Source of the DNA: Acidobacteriota bacterium
GTDB taxonomy: Bacteria; Acidobacteriota; Blastocatellia; Pyrinomonadales; Pyrinomonadaceae
NCBI GenBank assembly: GCA_016700075.1
Contig: CP065000.1
Location: 248,001 to 312,000, forward strand
DNA length: 64,000 nt
Direction of reading: 5' to 3'
Numbering within the stretch: the first letter of the stretch is position 1; each line of letters starts with the position of its first letter. The position numbers were made by a program, and so were the translations under genes. Of the stretch, positions 18,711 to 27,149 are shown piece by piece. A model generated the notes under the pieces. That model ran no database searches and had not been told where the DNA came from. It saw only the letters and a list, made by a program, of their open reading frames with translations.

Positions 18711-19090
18711 CTAGTCAAATCAAGTTTCCAAGACAGAAAGACGACGGCTCGTTTTCCGTTGTAGCGGTGTTTTCTTTGAAGAGCTCAAGTAGTGACTTAT
18801 TGGGCCGCATTAGGGATTGGTTTACTGAATGGGTCGAAGCCAATCGTGTATGGGTTTGGACTTACGACGATGGTGAACTATATAGATACCCCTTTTTTGA
18901 TGAGTTTGATTCTGTTCCGACGCCTATGTACTGTCACGAAAACGAATTGACAGTTAGACTGGATGGAAAGTCCGCTAAAAGCAAGTTTTGGAAAGACTGG
19001 CTTGCATTAAAGATCGTTCCTGATTTAACACGAGAGTTTTCGGAAATCCAATGTCTCTTAAAAGTTGTTGATTATGACGGAAACGAATGA
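18707..19090 (+). CDS. Partner of tip 3: small cytoplasmic protein, candidate immunity protein
   Basis: It overlaps the tip 3 stop by four bases (ATGA), a typical toxin-immunity arrangement. The product (127 aa) is acidic, Trp-rich and has no signal peptide or membrane segment. It is the only partner in the array without an export signal, which fits a cytoplasmic target of an ADP-ribosyltransferase-like tip. I do not recognise the family. Its 3' end runs into the upstream non-RHS part of the next cassette. Confidence 0.65.
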   Translation: MTSQIKFPRQKDDGSFSVVAVFSLKSSSSDLLGRIRDWFTEWVEANRVWVWTYDDGELYRYPFFDEFDSVPTPMYCHENELTVRLDGKSAKSKFWKDWLALKIVPDLTREFSEIQCLLKVVDYDGNE

Positions 19091-20978
19091 CAACGAAGTT
19101 TGCGATCGAAGGAGTTTACAACTGGTAGAGCAGACATACCTAAGCGTCCTTATTGTGACAAGCGTACTGGGCGGCAACCGTGATCTGAGAATTATTCAGA
19201 GCAAAAAGAACGAAGATTCGGGCTATTGGGATTATGCGAAGCATTTCACCTACAACGCCGCTGGTGCGGTGACGTCGCTGCAATTGGGGAATGGCCAGTG
19301 GCAATCGAATCAGTTCAACTCGAGAATGCAGATGACGGCCGCCTATTTGGGATCAACTCAGAATGGAAGCAATCTGCTCAAACTTGATTTCGATTACGGC
19401 TCATCGCAGAATAACGGGAATCTTTTATCTCAGGTGATAACGGTTCCCACTGTCGGCGTCGAAAGCGGTTTTTCGGCAACGCAGAATTACACTTACGATT
19501 CGCTCAACCGATTAAAAACTGCGAACGAAGTTATCGGCTCGACCGAAACGTGGAAACAGAGTTTCGTATTCGACAGATACGGCAATCGAAACTTTGATGA
19601 GGCAAATACAACTACTTTGCCAAAAAGCTGCTTGGACGGCGGTAATCCCGTTGTCTGCACGGCTGACAGAAAGATATTCAACCCTTCGGTCAATCAGAAC
19701 AATAACCGCCTGAACACGAGCGAAGACTATTCCTGTGATCCGAGCGGAAACACCACGAACGATCCGCAAGGCAGAGTCTTCAAATACGACGGCGAGAATA
19801 AGCAATACGAAGTTAGAAATTCATCGAATGAGACCATCGGCCAATATTTCTTTGACGGAAACGGCAAGCGAGTAAAGAAGGTCGTCCCTTCGACAGAGGA
19901 AGTCACGGTGTTCGTCTATGACGCGATGGACAAACTTGTCGCGGAGTATTCAACCCAAGTCGAATCCGTAGAAAATGCGAAGGTTGCCTATCTGACAAAC
20001 GACCACCTCGGCTCCCCACGCATCAACACCGACCGCGACGGCAACGTCACATCAAGACGCGACTTCCACCCATTCGGCGAGGAAATCCACACCGCCCAAC
20101 GCACGACAGCCCTAGCCTACGACGCCGACACGGTAAGAAAACAGTTCACCGGTTACGAACGCGACACCGAAACCGACCTAGATTTCGCACAGGCTCGAAT
20201 GCACAGCTACAATCTCGGGCGGTTTTCAAGCCCGGACCCATTGATGGCGAGTGCAGTCGTCAGCGATCCACAGACTTGGAATCGATATTCTTATGCTTTC
20301 AACAATCCATTGAAACTGAACGACCCGACGGGACTGAAACCAGAATTTGTTTGGCGAGAATTCGACAAACTGACAGCTGAAGAGCAACGTATTTTTAACA
20401 AATCGAAAATTGTGGTCGATAAAGGTAAGGCTCCAATTGAAGGTAAGGAACTATATGAGAGGCTCAAAACTGTAGACGGAGGAAAGCAGCTAGCTGGAAT
20501 TCTAAACATGACGGCTGCCCTCTCTAACATAACATTTGGTGATGGTAGAAGCGCGATCAGTTACGTGCGGGATTTAACGGGATATAAGAAGGGCGAGAGA
20601 ATCTACGCAAATGTAGATGCCGAACTAAAGACACAAATGGATAGTATTAGTAGCGAGAAAGCGTCAGATAAGCGATTCATCGGCCCAAGAGGTCAAGATG
20701 TTGAGCATAAGAACGATGAGACGGGCGTTGTTTACGATGTGACTTATCGGGAGAACGAGGATAGGGGACAGATTCAGTTATCATTTGCCATCAGTGAGAA
20801 GTTTGGTGCTTTGGATATGGACGCTGATGAAAGAGGAAAGGATTGTATAGGTTGCAACAATGCCGCGAATGTTTTAAGAGCGATTAATGGAGCTAACCCG
20901 GTCAATATCTATAATGCTTTCATCAGTCGTCCGAGTGGAAAGACAATTCAACCTAGCTATGGAATTAAGAAAAAATAA
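19074..20978 (+). CDS. Orphan RHS cassette 4: truncated core plus unnamed family tip
   Basis: The first ATG (19074) lies inside the previous partner gene. RHS homology starts only near 19195 (QSKKNEDSGYWDYAKHFTYN), equal to about 11705 in the full gene. The hinge reads GRFSSPDPLMASAVVSDPQ. The tip (about 205 aa) has LTAEEQRIFNKSKIVV, GKELYERL, RIYANVD and IQLSFAISEKFGALDMD. These blocks recur, in the same order, in tips 6 and 9, so the three form one family. No catalytic motif is recognised. The tip has a CIGCNNAANVL stretch with two close cysteines that the other two lack. Confidence 0.75.
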   Translation: MTETNDNEVCDRRSLQLVEQTYLSVLIVTSVLGGNRDLRIIQSKKNEDSGYWDYAKHFTYNAAGAVTSLQLGNGQWQSNQFNSRMQMTAAYLGSTQNGSNLLKLDFDYGSSQNNGNLLSQVITVPTVGVESGFSATQNYTYDSLNRLKTANEVIGSTETWKQSFVFDRYGNRNFDEANTTTLPKSCLDGGNPVVCTADRKIFNPSVNQNNNRLNTSEDYSCDPSGNTTNDPQGRVFKYDGENKQYEVRNSSNETIGQYFFDGNGKRVKKVVPSTEEVTVFVYDAMDKLVAEYSTQVESVENAKVAYLTNDHLGSPRINTDRDGNVTSRRDFHPFGEEIHTAQRTTALAYDADTVRKQFTGYERDTETDLDFAQARMHSYNLGRFSSPDPLMASAVVSDPQTWNRYSYAFNNPLKLNDPTGLKPEFVWREFDKLTAEEQRIFNKSKIVVDKGKAPIEGKELYERLKTVDGGKQLAGILNMTAALSNITFGDGRSAISYVRDLTGYKKGERIYANVDAELKTQMDSISSEKASDKRFIGPRGQDVEHKNDETGVVYDVTYRENEDRGQIQLSFAISEKFGALDMDADERGKDCIGCNNAANVLRAINGANPVNIYNAFISRPSGKTIQPSYGIKKK

Positions 20979-20988
20979 AACAGCCACA

Positions 20989-22008
20989 ATGCTCGCTATA
21001 TTTTTAGTTTTGATCGCGTCGATTACGGGATTTGCCCAAGGCCGTGATTTACGACTGCAGCACGGAAACGGCTATGTCAATTCGTTATGGTTTACCCCTG
21101 ACGGCAGTCAACTGTTTTCATCGAGTCTAGATGGAACAATTGCTATCTGGGATATACGTTCGGGCAAACGGATAAGATTTTTGGATCTTGACGAAAAGCA
21201 GGATAGGGATATGTACACGATTTCCCATATATATCAGATGGAGGTCTCACCGAGAGCGGATGTACTCGCGGTTTCGATTGATCAAACGAGCGTTGTAAAG
21301 GGCGTTGCGCAGGACGATCGGGTGGATCGGACAGCTTTACTTGATGCTGCAAATTTTCAGACGAAAGCCCTACTCGAGCATTCACGGAGCGAAATGGCCT
21401 TTTCCCCCGATGGAAGGACCTTGGTTACGATAGGGCTCGAAAAAATTGCACGGATTTGGAGAACTGACGACGGTAAGGAAATCCGTCAATTTCCGATCCG
21501 AAATATCGGAAAACCCATATTTACTCCTGACGGAAATAAGCTAATAGTCGCCGCACAGATAGGGTGGGCTTCAACGGGTCCGATGGTTTCGGTCTATGAT
21601 CTCCATTCCGGAGAGGTAGTTTATGAGATTCCGGTGCGTTTTGGACAGATTGTCGGCTTAGCGGTTTCACCTGACGGCGCGTCGATAGCAATTGGCGGTT
21701 ACAACGGTGGAGATTTCAGCCTGAAGCTATGGAGTACGAGCACCAGGAACGAACAGAAGCCGCGCGAACTTCTATCAAAAAACTCTGGAATGAGCTACAA
21801 CGTTGCCTACTCCCCTGATGGAAAATTGCTCGCATCATCGGGTTTGCTCAATTGCTGTGAAACAGTTGTCATTAGACGAGTATCAGACAACAAGATTGTG
21901 AAGAAATTTAATGCGACCACCGAGATAAGATCAATAGCGTTTTCTCAAGATGGGACACGACTAGCTTACGGCACTAGCAATGGTGAGATTTTCGTTCAGA
22001 ACCTCTAG
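20989..22008 (+). CDS. Partner of tip 4: secreted WD40-type beta-propeller
   Basis: The ATG at 20989 is preferred because it begins a clean signal peptide (MLAIFLVLIASITGFAQ); an ATG at 20959 overlaps the tip 4 stop. The mature part has about seven repeats of WD40 type, each starting with a Ser/Thr-Pro-Asp-Gly turn (FTPDGSQLF, FSPDGRTLV, VSPDGASIA, YSPDGKLLA) and sometimes ending in IWDIRSG or LKLW. A propeller in the periplasm is a plausible binding partner for the tip, but there is no direct evidence. Confidence 0.7.
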   Translation: MLAIFLVLIASITGFAQGRDLRLQHGNGYVNSLWFTPDGSQLFSSSLDGTIAIWDIRSGKRIRFLDLDEKQDRDMYTISHIYQMEVSPRADVLAVSIDQTSVVKGVAQDDRVDRTALLDAANFQTKALLEHSRSEMAFSPDGRTLVTIGLEKIARIWRTDDGKEIRQFPIRNIGKPIFTPDGNKLIVAAQIGWASTGPMVSVYDLHSGEVVYEIPVRFGQIVGLAVSPDGASIAIGGYNGGDFSLKLWSTSTRNEQKPRELLSKNSGMSYNVAYSPDGKLLASSGLLNCCETVVIRRVSDNKIVKKFNATTEIRSIAFSQDGTRLAYGTSNGEIFVQNL

Positions 22009-23624
22009 TGGAAAGGAATGGGTTCTGGCATGCGATATTGCGATTTCTCGAGAACAATTGGGACCGGGGCTTCGTAACGATTCCGACGGTCGGGGTTGAT
22101 ACAGGATTCACGGCGGTGCAGAACTATCAAGATGATTCGCTCAACCGGTTGCAGGACGCGACTGAGAATGTCACGCCTCACGGCGGTTCGCAGTCGCAAT
22201 CGTGGCGGCAGGCGTTTACGTTTGATCGGTACGGAAATCGGAATTTTAATGAGAGCCTGACGACGACTTTGCCGAAAGAATGCAACGGCAATACCGAGGT
22301 CTGCGAGGCCATACGACCGATCGTGAATCCTTCGGTGAACACGGCGAACAATCGTTTAAACGGCTACACCTTTGACGCCGCCGGCAACACCACCGTCGAT
22401 GCCGATAACAGAACGTTCATCTACGACGCAGAAAACAAACAGACCGAAGTCCGCGATTCGCAGAATACCGTGATCGGCCAATACCGCTACGACGGCGATG
22501 GTAAACGCGTCAAGAAGATCGTCCCCGCAACCGGCGAGGTAACCGTCTTCGTCCACGACGCAAGCGGAAGATCAATCGCCGAATACTCAACCGTCGTCGA
22601 ATCCGTCGAAACCGCCAAAGTCGCGTACCTAACCGCCGACCACCTCGGCTCCCCACGCATCAACACCGACCGCGACGGCAACGTCACATCAAGACGCGAC
22701 TTCCACCCATTCGGCGAACAAATCTACACCGCCGAGCGCACAACCGGTCTAGCCTACGACGCCGACACCATCCGCAAACAATTCACCGGCTATGAACGAG
22801 ATATGGAGAGCGGGTTGGATTTTGCTCAGGCGAGAATGTATTCATATCCACATGGCAGGTTCAGCTCGTGTGATCCCGTCATATATTCACAGGGACATAA
22901 GACAAATCCGCAACGTTGGAATGCTTACATCTACATACTAAATGATCCATTAGCGACGGTGGACCCAAATGGAAAAAACCCCAAGAAGAAAAAGGTGATC
23001 GATGTTTTCATCTCATACACGGATAAGGCTTCCAAAGAATGGCGGACGCTGCAGAAACGGGCTTTGCGAGGGGGTGTTCAAATCAATATTTTCGAGGGCA
23101 ACAAAGCCACGGCTGAGAATTTTAGAAAATCAATTTCGACAGAAGGGCGAACCACGATTTTTGTCGGTCATTCCCTAACTGATCCGGATACATATGCAAA
23201 ACATATGAAGGGCGGTTCAATGCGGGACAAAGGAGTTGGCATTGAGTTCAATGACGGAGCGATTTACGGATCGGGCGTCGCTGGAACGACCATTTCGGAC
23301 AGCAAAACAGAGGCGTCGACAGTTGCTGTATTCTCGTGTGATAGTTCACAATTGCGTCAGAATTGGACATCGGAAAACGGAACAAATTTACTTTACGTCG
23401 ACGGCGGGGCCGATGGTTCCAGCGCTCTGAATACCCTTAATGAAGCTGCTCTTAGTGTGGTTGAGAGCCTTACAAAAAGCGACGATCTTAAGGCAGCAAT
23501 ACAGGCCGGGCAAAATGTTTTTGAAAATAATCAAGACGTAAACTGTAATTATGGGGCCACTTCGGGTAAATGCAACCTAGGTGATCTTGTGAAGTCTGAA
23601 AAACTGAAGTCGAAGGAGAAATAA
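22008..23624 (+). CDS. Orphan RHS cassette 5: truncated core plus caspase/CHAT-like tip
   Basis: The frame opens with GTG at 22008 overlapping the previous stop. RHS homology begins near 22075 (VTIPTVGVDTGFTAVQNY), equal to about 11948 in the full gene, and runs to GRFSSCDPVIYSQ and a hinge IYILNDPLATVDPNG. The tip of about 215 residues has IDVFISYTDKASKEW, then NKATAENFRKSIS, TTIFVGHSL (His388) and VAVFSCDSSQL (Cys444), followed by YVDGGADGSSALNTL. An ATxxN helix, a strand ending in GHS and a strand ending in SCDS is the signature order of caspase-fold (C14/CHAT) cysteine peptidases. The family call is from these motifs only. Confidence 0.75.
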   Translation: MERNGFWHAILRFLENNWDRGFVTIPTVGVDTGFTAVQNYQDDSLNRLQDATENVTPHGGSQSQSWRQAFTFDRYGNRNFNESLTTTLPKECNGNTEVCEAIRPIVNPSVNTANNRLNGYTFDAAGNTTVDADNRTFIYDAENKQTEVRDSQNTVIGQYRYDGDGKRVKKIVPATGEVTVFVHDASGRSIAEYSTVVESVETAKVAYLTADHLGSPRINTDRDGNVTSRRDFHPFGEQIYTAERTTGLAYDADTIRKQFTGYERDMESGLDFAQARMYSYPHGRFSSCDPVIYSQGHKTNPQRWNAYIYILNDPLATVDPNGKNPKKKKVIDVFISYTDKASKEWRTLQKRALRGGVQINIFEGNKATAENFRKSISTEGRTTIFVGHSLTDPDTYAKHMKGGSMRDKGVGIEFNDGAIYGSGVAGTTISDSKTEASTVAVFSCDSSQLRQNWTSENGTNLLYVDGGADGSSALNTLNEAALSVVESLTKSDDLKAAIQAGQNVFENNQDVNCNYGATSGKCNLGDLVKSEKLKSKEK

Positions 23625-23625
23625 T

Positions 23626-24201
23626 ATGGCTAAGTTCTTTCCCTTATTAGCTTTATTTGTTGTATGTTTAGTTTCTTCATTTGAGCAGTGCGGCGGAACT
23701 AGGACGATATCGACCAATTCAAACAAAGCAATGGCCGAACACAGGCAAAACCAGACCGAGAATCCACAGGATGACCCTTATATTCGAAAGGACGGGTGGA
23801 AGCTTCCCGATCTCAAAAGCCGGCCGATCATGCGGAAAGCTAACGTTGATCTTAAGGATAGCCGAGGAAATGCGGTGTCCGCTACCGTGGTCGAATATGG
23901 ACCGAATGACCTTGTTACAGATGAACCGTTTAGAGACATTGATGCCACTTTTGGACAAATTAAAATACAGAGTGTAAGTCGATATAGCGTAGGTGAGAGG
24001 GTATTCGCTTATTGGTGTGTAGCTCACAGTGTAGGAGTGAACAATAGGAGAACAAAATCCGCCAAGTCTATAGGGATATCGTTTGTTTTCGCTTTTTTTG
24101 ACAAGGACGGAGACGGCAAGTTCGAAACTATTTTAAAAAGTCCTCAAACTCAACTCTTCGTCCCAAGTTGGGCGATAGACTTTAAAGAAGCAGGTATTTG
24201 A
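23626..24201 (+). CDS. Partner of tip 5: secreted protein of unknown family
   Basis: It starts one base after the tip 5 stop. The 191-residue product has an N-terminal signal (FPLLALFVVCLVSSFEQC) that could be cleaved by either signal peptidase, followed by a hydrophilic Asn/Gln spacer. A beta-rich domain comes next (SVGERVFAYWCVAHSVG, FVFAFFDKDGDGKFETIL). The DKDGDGKFE segment resembles a calcium-binding loop. I do not recognise the family. By position it is the candidate extracytoplasmic partner of the caspase-like tip. Confidence 0.65.
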   Translation: MAKFFPLLALFVVCLVSSFEQCGGTRTISTNSNKAMAEHRQNQTENPQDDPYIRKDGWKLPDLKSRPIMRKANVDLKDSRGNAVSATVVEYGPNDLVTDEPFRDIDATFGQIKIQSVSRYSVGERVFAYWCVAHSVGVNNRRTKSAKSIGISFVFAFFDKDGDGKFETILKSPQTQLFVPSWAIDFKEAGI

Positions 24202-24357
24202 ATATGCCGGTGGTTTATTGCAGAGTGAGATAAAGATCTACACGTGAAACCACGCTAACGCCATAGTTTTGTTAGATAAAGACGGACAAAGGGACACCCG
24301 GGGTCGTATTAGATTTTGGGGCATGGCGAAGACGGGTGATGAGACGCACTGAACCGC

Positions 24358-26406
24358 GTGACGCAGCGGAGTTATTCGGATTCGACGCCGGCGGTGAGCT
24401 ATTTTTATGACAATTTGACGAACGCTAAAGGCAGGCTTACAAAAGTGAGTTCCAGCGTATCGACAACCGAATACACGTCGTTCGACATCTTAGGGAAAGT
24501 GACTGGGCATAAACAGACGACGGATGGGCAGGAGTATGCGACGGGGTATGTGTATAACCTGTCGGGTGCAATGGTCGAGCAGGTTTACCCGAGCGGGCGT
24601 GTGGTGAAGAATGTCATCGACGGCAACGGCGATCTTTCGATGGTTCAGTCAAAGAAGAATTCCGCCGCCGGATATTGGAACTACGCAGAGAATTTCACCT
24701 ACAACCCCGCCGGTGCGGTAACGTCGATGCAACTCGGCAACGGCCGCTGGGAATCGACGCAGTTTAACTCAAGACTGCAACCGATGCAGATCGCCCTCGG
24801 CTCAACGAACGAAGCGACGAATTTGCTGAAACTCGACTACAGCTACGGCACGACGAACAACAACGGCAATGTTCTTAGCCAGACGATAACCGTTCCAACA
24901 GTCGGCGTCGAAAGCGGTTTTTCGGCAATGCAGAATTACACTTACGATTCGCTCAACCGTTTGAAAACTGCGAACGAAGTTATCAGCTCGACGGAAACTT
25001 GGAAACAAACTTTTATCTTCGACAGATACGGCAATCGAAATTTCGATGAGTCAAACACAACCACTCTGCCAAAAAGCTGCATGGACGGCGGTAATCCCGT
25101 TGTCTGCACGGCTGATAGAAAGATATTCAATCCGTCAGTAAATCAAAACAACAACCGGCTAAACACGAGCGAAGATTATACTTACGATTCGGGTGGAAAT
25201 ACCACAAACGATCCGCAAGGCCGACTTTTCAAATACGACGGAGAGAATAAGCAATACGAAGTTAGAAATTCATCGAATGAGACCATCGGCCAATATTTCT
25301 TTGACGGAAACGGCAAGCGAGTAAAGAAGGTCGTCCCTTCGACAGAGGAAGTCACGGTGTTCGTCTATGACGCGATGGACAAACTTGTCGCGGAGTATTC
25401 AACCCAAGTCGAATCCGTAGAAAATGCGAAGGTTGCCTATCTGACAAACGACCACCTCGGCAGCCCTCGGATCAAGACCGACAAAAACGGAGCCGTGATC
25501 TCAAGGAACGACTATCTCCCATACGGCGAAGACCTCTACACAGCCGAACGAACCCAAACCCTCGGATACTCATCCGACGATATCCGACAAAAATTCACGG
25601 GCTACGAGAGAGACGATGAAATAGACCTCGATTTCGCACAAGCGCGATATTGCAACTCTGGGCATGGTAGATTCACATCGCCTGATCCGATTTTGGAAAG
25701 CGCTGTAAGAGCCGAACCTCAAAGTTGGAATCGCTATGTTTACGTCTTAAACAATCCTTTTCGTTACATCGATCCAACGGGTGAGAATTATGAGGATCTT
25801 ACCGATAAACAAAAGAAACTGATAGACGATTGGGCAAAACAGCAAAATGAAGCGAATAAAACGGAGATTACTGCCCAAAAAATGTATGACGCACTCGGGG
25901 AAGATCAGCGGGCCGCATTCGAGTCAGTTGCGAATGCCCTTGAGAATACGACGTTGATTGGAAAGGATGGTTCTAAGACCAATGGTCTCGATTTGATTAA
26001 ATCGATTTCATTCATCCTTGGCGAGAAACCAAGCAATAATGATGATGCCCCATCGTTCCGAATATACGCGGAATTAACAGAAAATGCGAGGGAGATTGTT
26101 AGCGGTGCTACAAACTTCAAGGGATCAAATGGTCATCCGCCTGGTTTCCCGGACGGTTGGCAACAGAGCGGCGGATCACCAGGCCTCCAAATTTCAATGT
26201 CAAAAGACGGAAAGCGCGGTGATATCGACGTTGATTATCAGTCGAAAAACCTATTCGTGGTTGCCTTTACGCTATGCCAGCTCCACTGTAAGGAATCTAA
26301 CTCAGACGTCCGACACAAGAACCACTTCGACAAGCATAACAAACGGTACGGGTCAGGACCCGCTGGTGCGTTGAAGCGGCGTTACGATCCAAAGAAGCGA
26401 AAATAA
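24358..26406 (+). CDS. Orphan RHS cassette 6: truncated core plus unnamed family tip
   Basis: RHS homology starts near 24347, equal to about 11415 of the full gene, giving the longest core remnant among the orphans. The core after about 24900 is almost the same as the full gene's, including YLPYGEDLYTAERTQTLGY and DLDFAQARYCNSGHGRFTSP. The hinge is NRYVYVLNNPFRYIDPTG. The tip (about 210 aa) shares with tips 4 and 9 the blocks LTDKQKKLIDDW, MYDALGEDQRAAFESV, RIYAELTENA and LQISMSKDGKRGDIDVDY. It alone ends in a basic His-rich segment (RHKNHFDKHNKRYG). Function unknown. Confidence 0.75.
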   Translation: MTQRSYSDSTPAVSYFYDNLTNAKGRLTKVSSSVSTTEYTSFDILGKVTGHKQTTDGQEYATGYVYNLSGAMVEQVYPSGRVVKNVIDGNGDLSMVQSKKNSAAGYWNYAENFTYNPAGAVTSMQLGNGRWESTQFNSRLQPMQIALGSTNEATNLLKLDYSYGTTNNNGNVLSQTITVPTVGVESGFSAMQNYTYDSLNRLKTANEVISSTETWKQTFIFDRYGNRNFDESNTTTLPKSCMDGGNPVVCTADRKIFNPSVNQNNNRLNTSEDYTYDSGGNTTNDPQGRLFKYDGENKQYEVRNSSNETIGQYFFDGNGKRVKKVVPSTEEVTVFVYDAMDKLVAEYSTQVESVENAKVAYLTNDHLGSPRIKTDKNGAVISRNDYLPYGEDLYTAERTQTLGYSSDDIRQKFTGYERDDEIDLDFAQARYCNSGHGRFTSPDPILESAVRAEPQSWNRYVYVLNNPFRYIDPTGENYEDLTDKQKKLIDDWAKQQNEANKTEITAQKMYDALGEDQRAAFESVANALENTTLIGKDGSKTNGLDLIKSISFILGEKPSNNDDAPSFRIYAELTENAREIVSGATNFKGSNGHPPGFPDGWQQSGGSPGLQISMSKDGKRGDIDVDYQSKNLFVVAFTLCQLHCKESNSDVRHKNHFDKHNKRYGSGPAGALKRRYDPKKRK

Positions 26407-26419
26407 GGAGGTTACAATT

Positions 26420-27028
26420 GTGCGAAAGTTGGTTTTGGTTTCGATAGTGGTCTTATTTCTCGGTGCAACGACATCCACACGGGCCCAAAGTTCTTCGAGT
26501 GACAACCTATCATTTGTCGTGTTGGACTTTTACGAAGCTTGGCTAGGAACTCGTAATGTGTCAAAAGCGAGTTCCTTCATTTCGAGTCGTCCGATATTAC
26601 CATCCTGCATGACTCCGCCGGGAAAGGGGATGATTTCAGGTAACGAAGCTCATACTTTAATTAAGAAGATGCTTACCGTGACATTGAAAAAGGTTGAAAA
26701 CGGAGCAAAGGTTAGAGATATAATTACGGGTGAGAAAGCTAGTTTGATTTCTGATGATGTCGCTGAACCGATCAAACATGTAAACGACTCATTATTTTCC
26801 ATGTTCTTATTGAAAGGATTTGACGATATCTCTGACAATGGCTTTGTATGTAAGTTTGAGGAGGATTCAGCTTTTCTTGCCGCCGTTTCTTCCGCTGATG
26901 TTCGTTATGTCTACTCAAGAATGAATTTCAGGAAGGAATTCCAGCCATTCACACTTCTAACCGTATGGAAAAAGGAAAATGAAAAGTGGAAGATATTAAC
27001 GATCTCCGTTGCAACTGATGACGATTAA
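26420..27028 (+). CDS. Partner of tip 6: secreted protein of unknown family
   Basis: The GTG start at 26420 has a near-perfect ribosome-binding site (AAGGAGGT, spacing 7). It lies 13 bases after the tip 6 stop. The 202-residue product has a Sec signal peptide (LVLVSIVVLFLGATTSTRAQS) and an alpha/beta domain ending in FTLLTVWKKENEKWKILTIS, a pattern reminiscent of NTF2-like or lumazine-like folds, though this is weak. By position it is the partner of the tip 6 domain. It is clearly AT-richer than the core. Confidence 0.65.
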   Translation: MRKLVLVSIVVLFLGATTSTRAQSSSSDNLSFVVLDFYEAWLGTRNVSKASSFISSRPILPSCMTPPGKGMISGNEAHTLIKKMLTVTLKKVENGAKVRDIITGEKASLISDDVAEPIKHVNDSLFSMFLLKGFDDISDNGFVCKFEEDSAFLAAVSSADVRYVYSRMNFRKEFQPFTLLTVWKKENEKWKILTISVATDDD

Positions 27029-27149
27029 CCAAGATAAGGATTTTATCGATATGACTAGCCCCTGTCAGTCTAGGATGTGCTGGCGGGCATAGCAAACAAC
27101 CGACGGACAGGATTACACAACGGCTTACACATACAATCTTGCCGGAGCA

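Noticed and set aside
24202..24357. Insertion-sequence end between cassettes 5 and 6
   Set aside because: Some short symmetrical words are present, but no inverted repeats, target duplication or transposase remnant could be shown.
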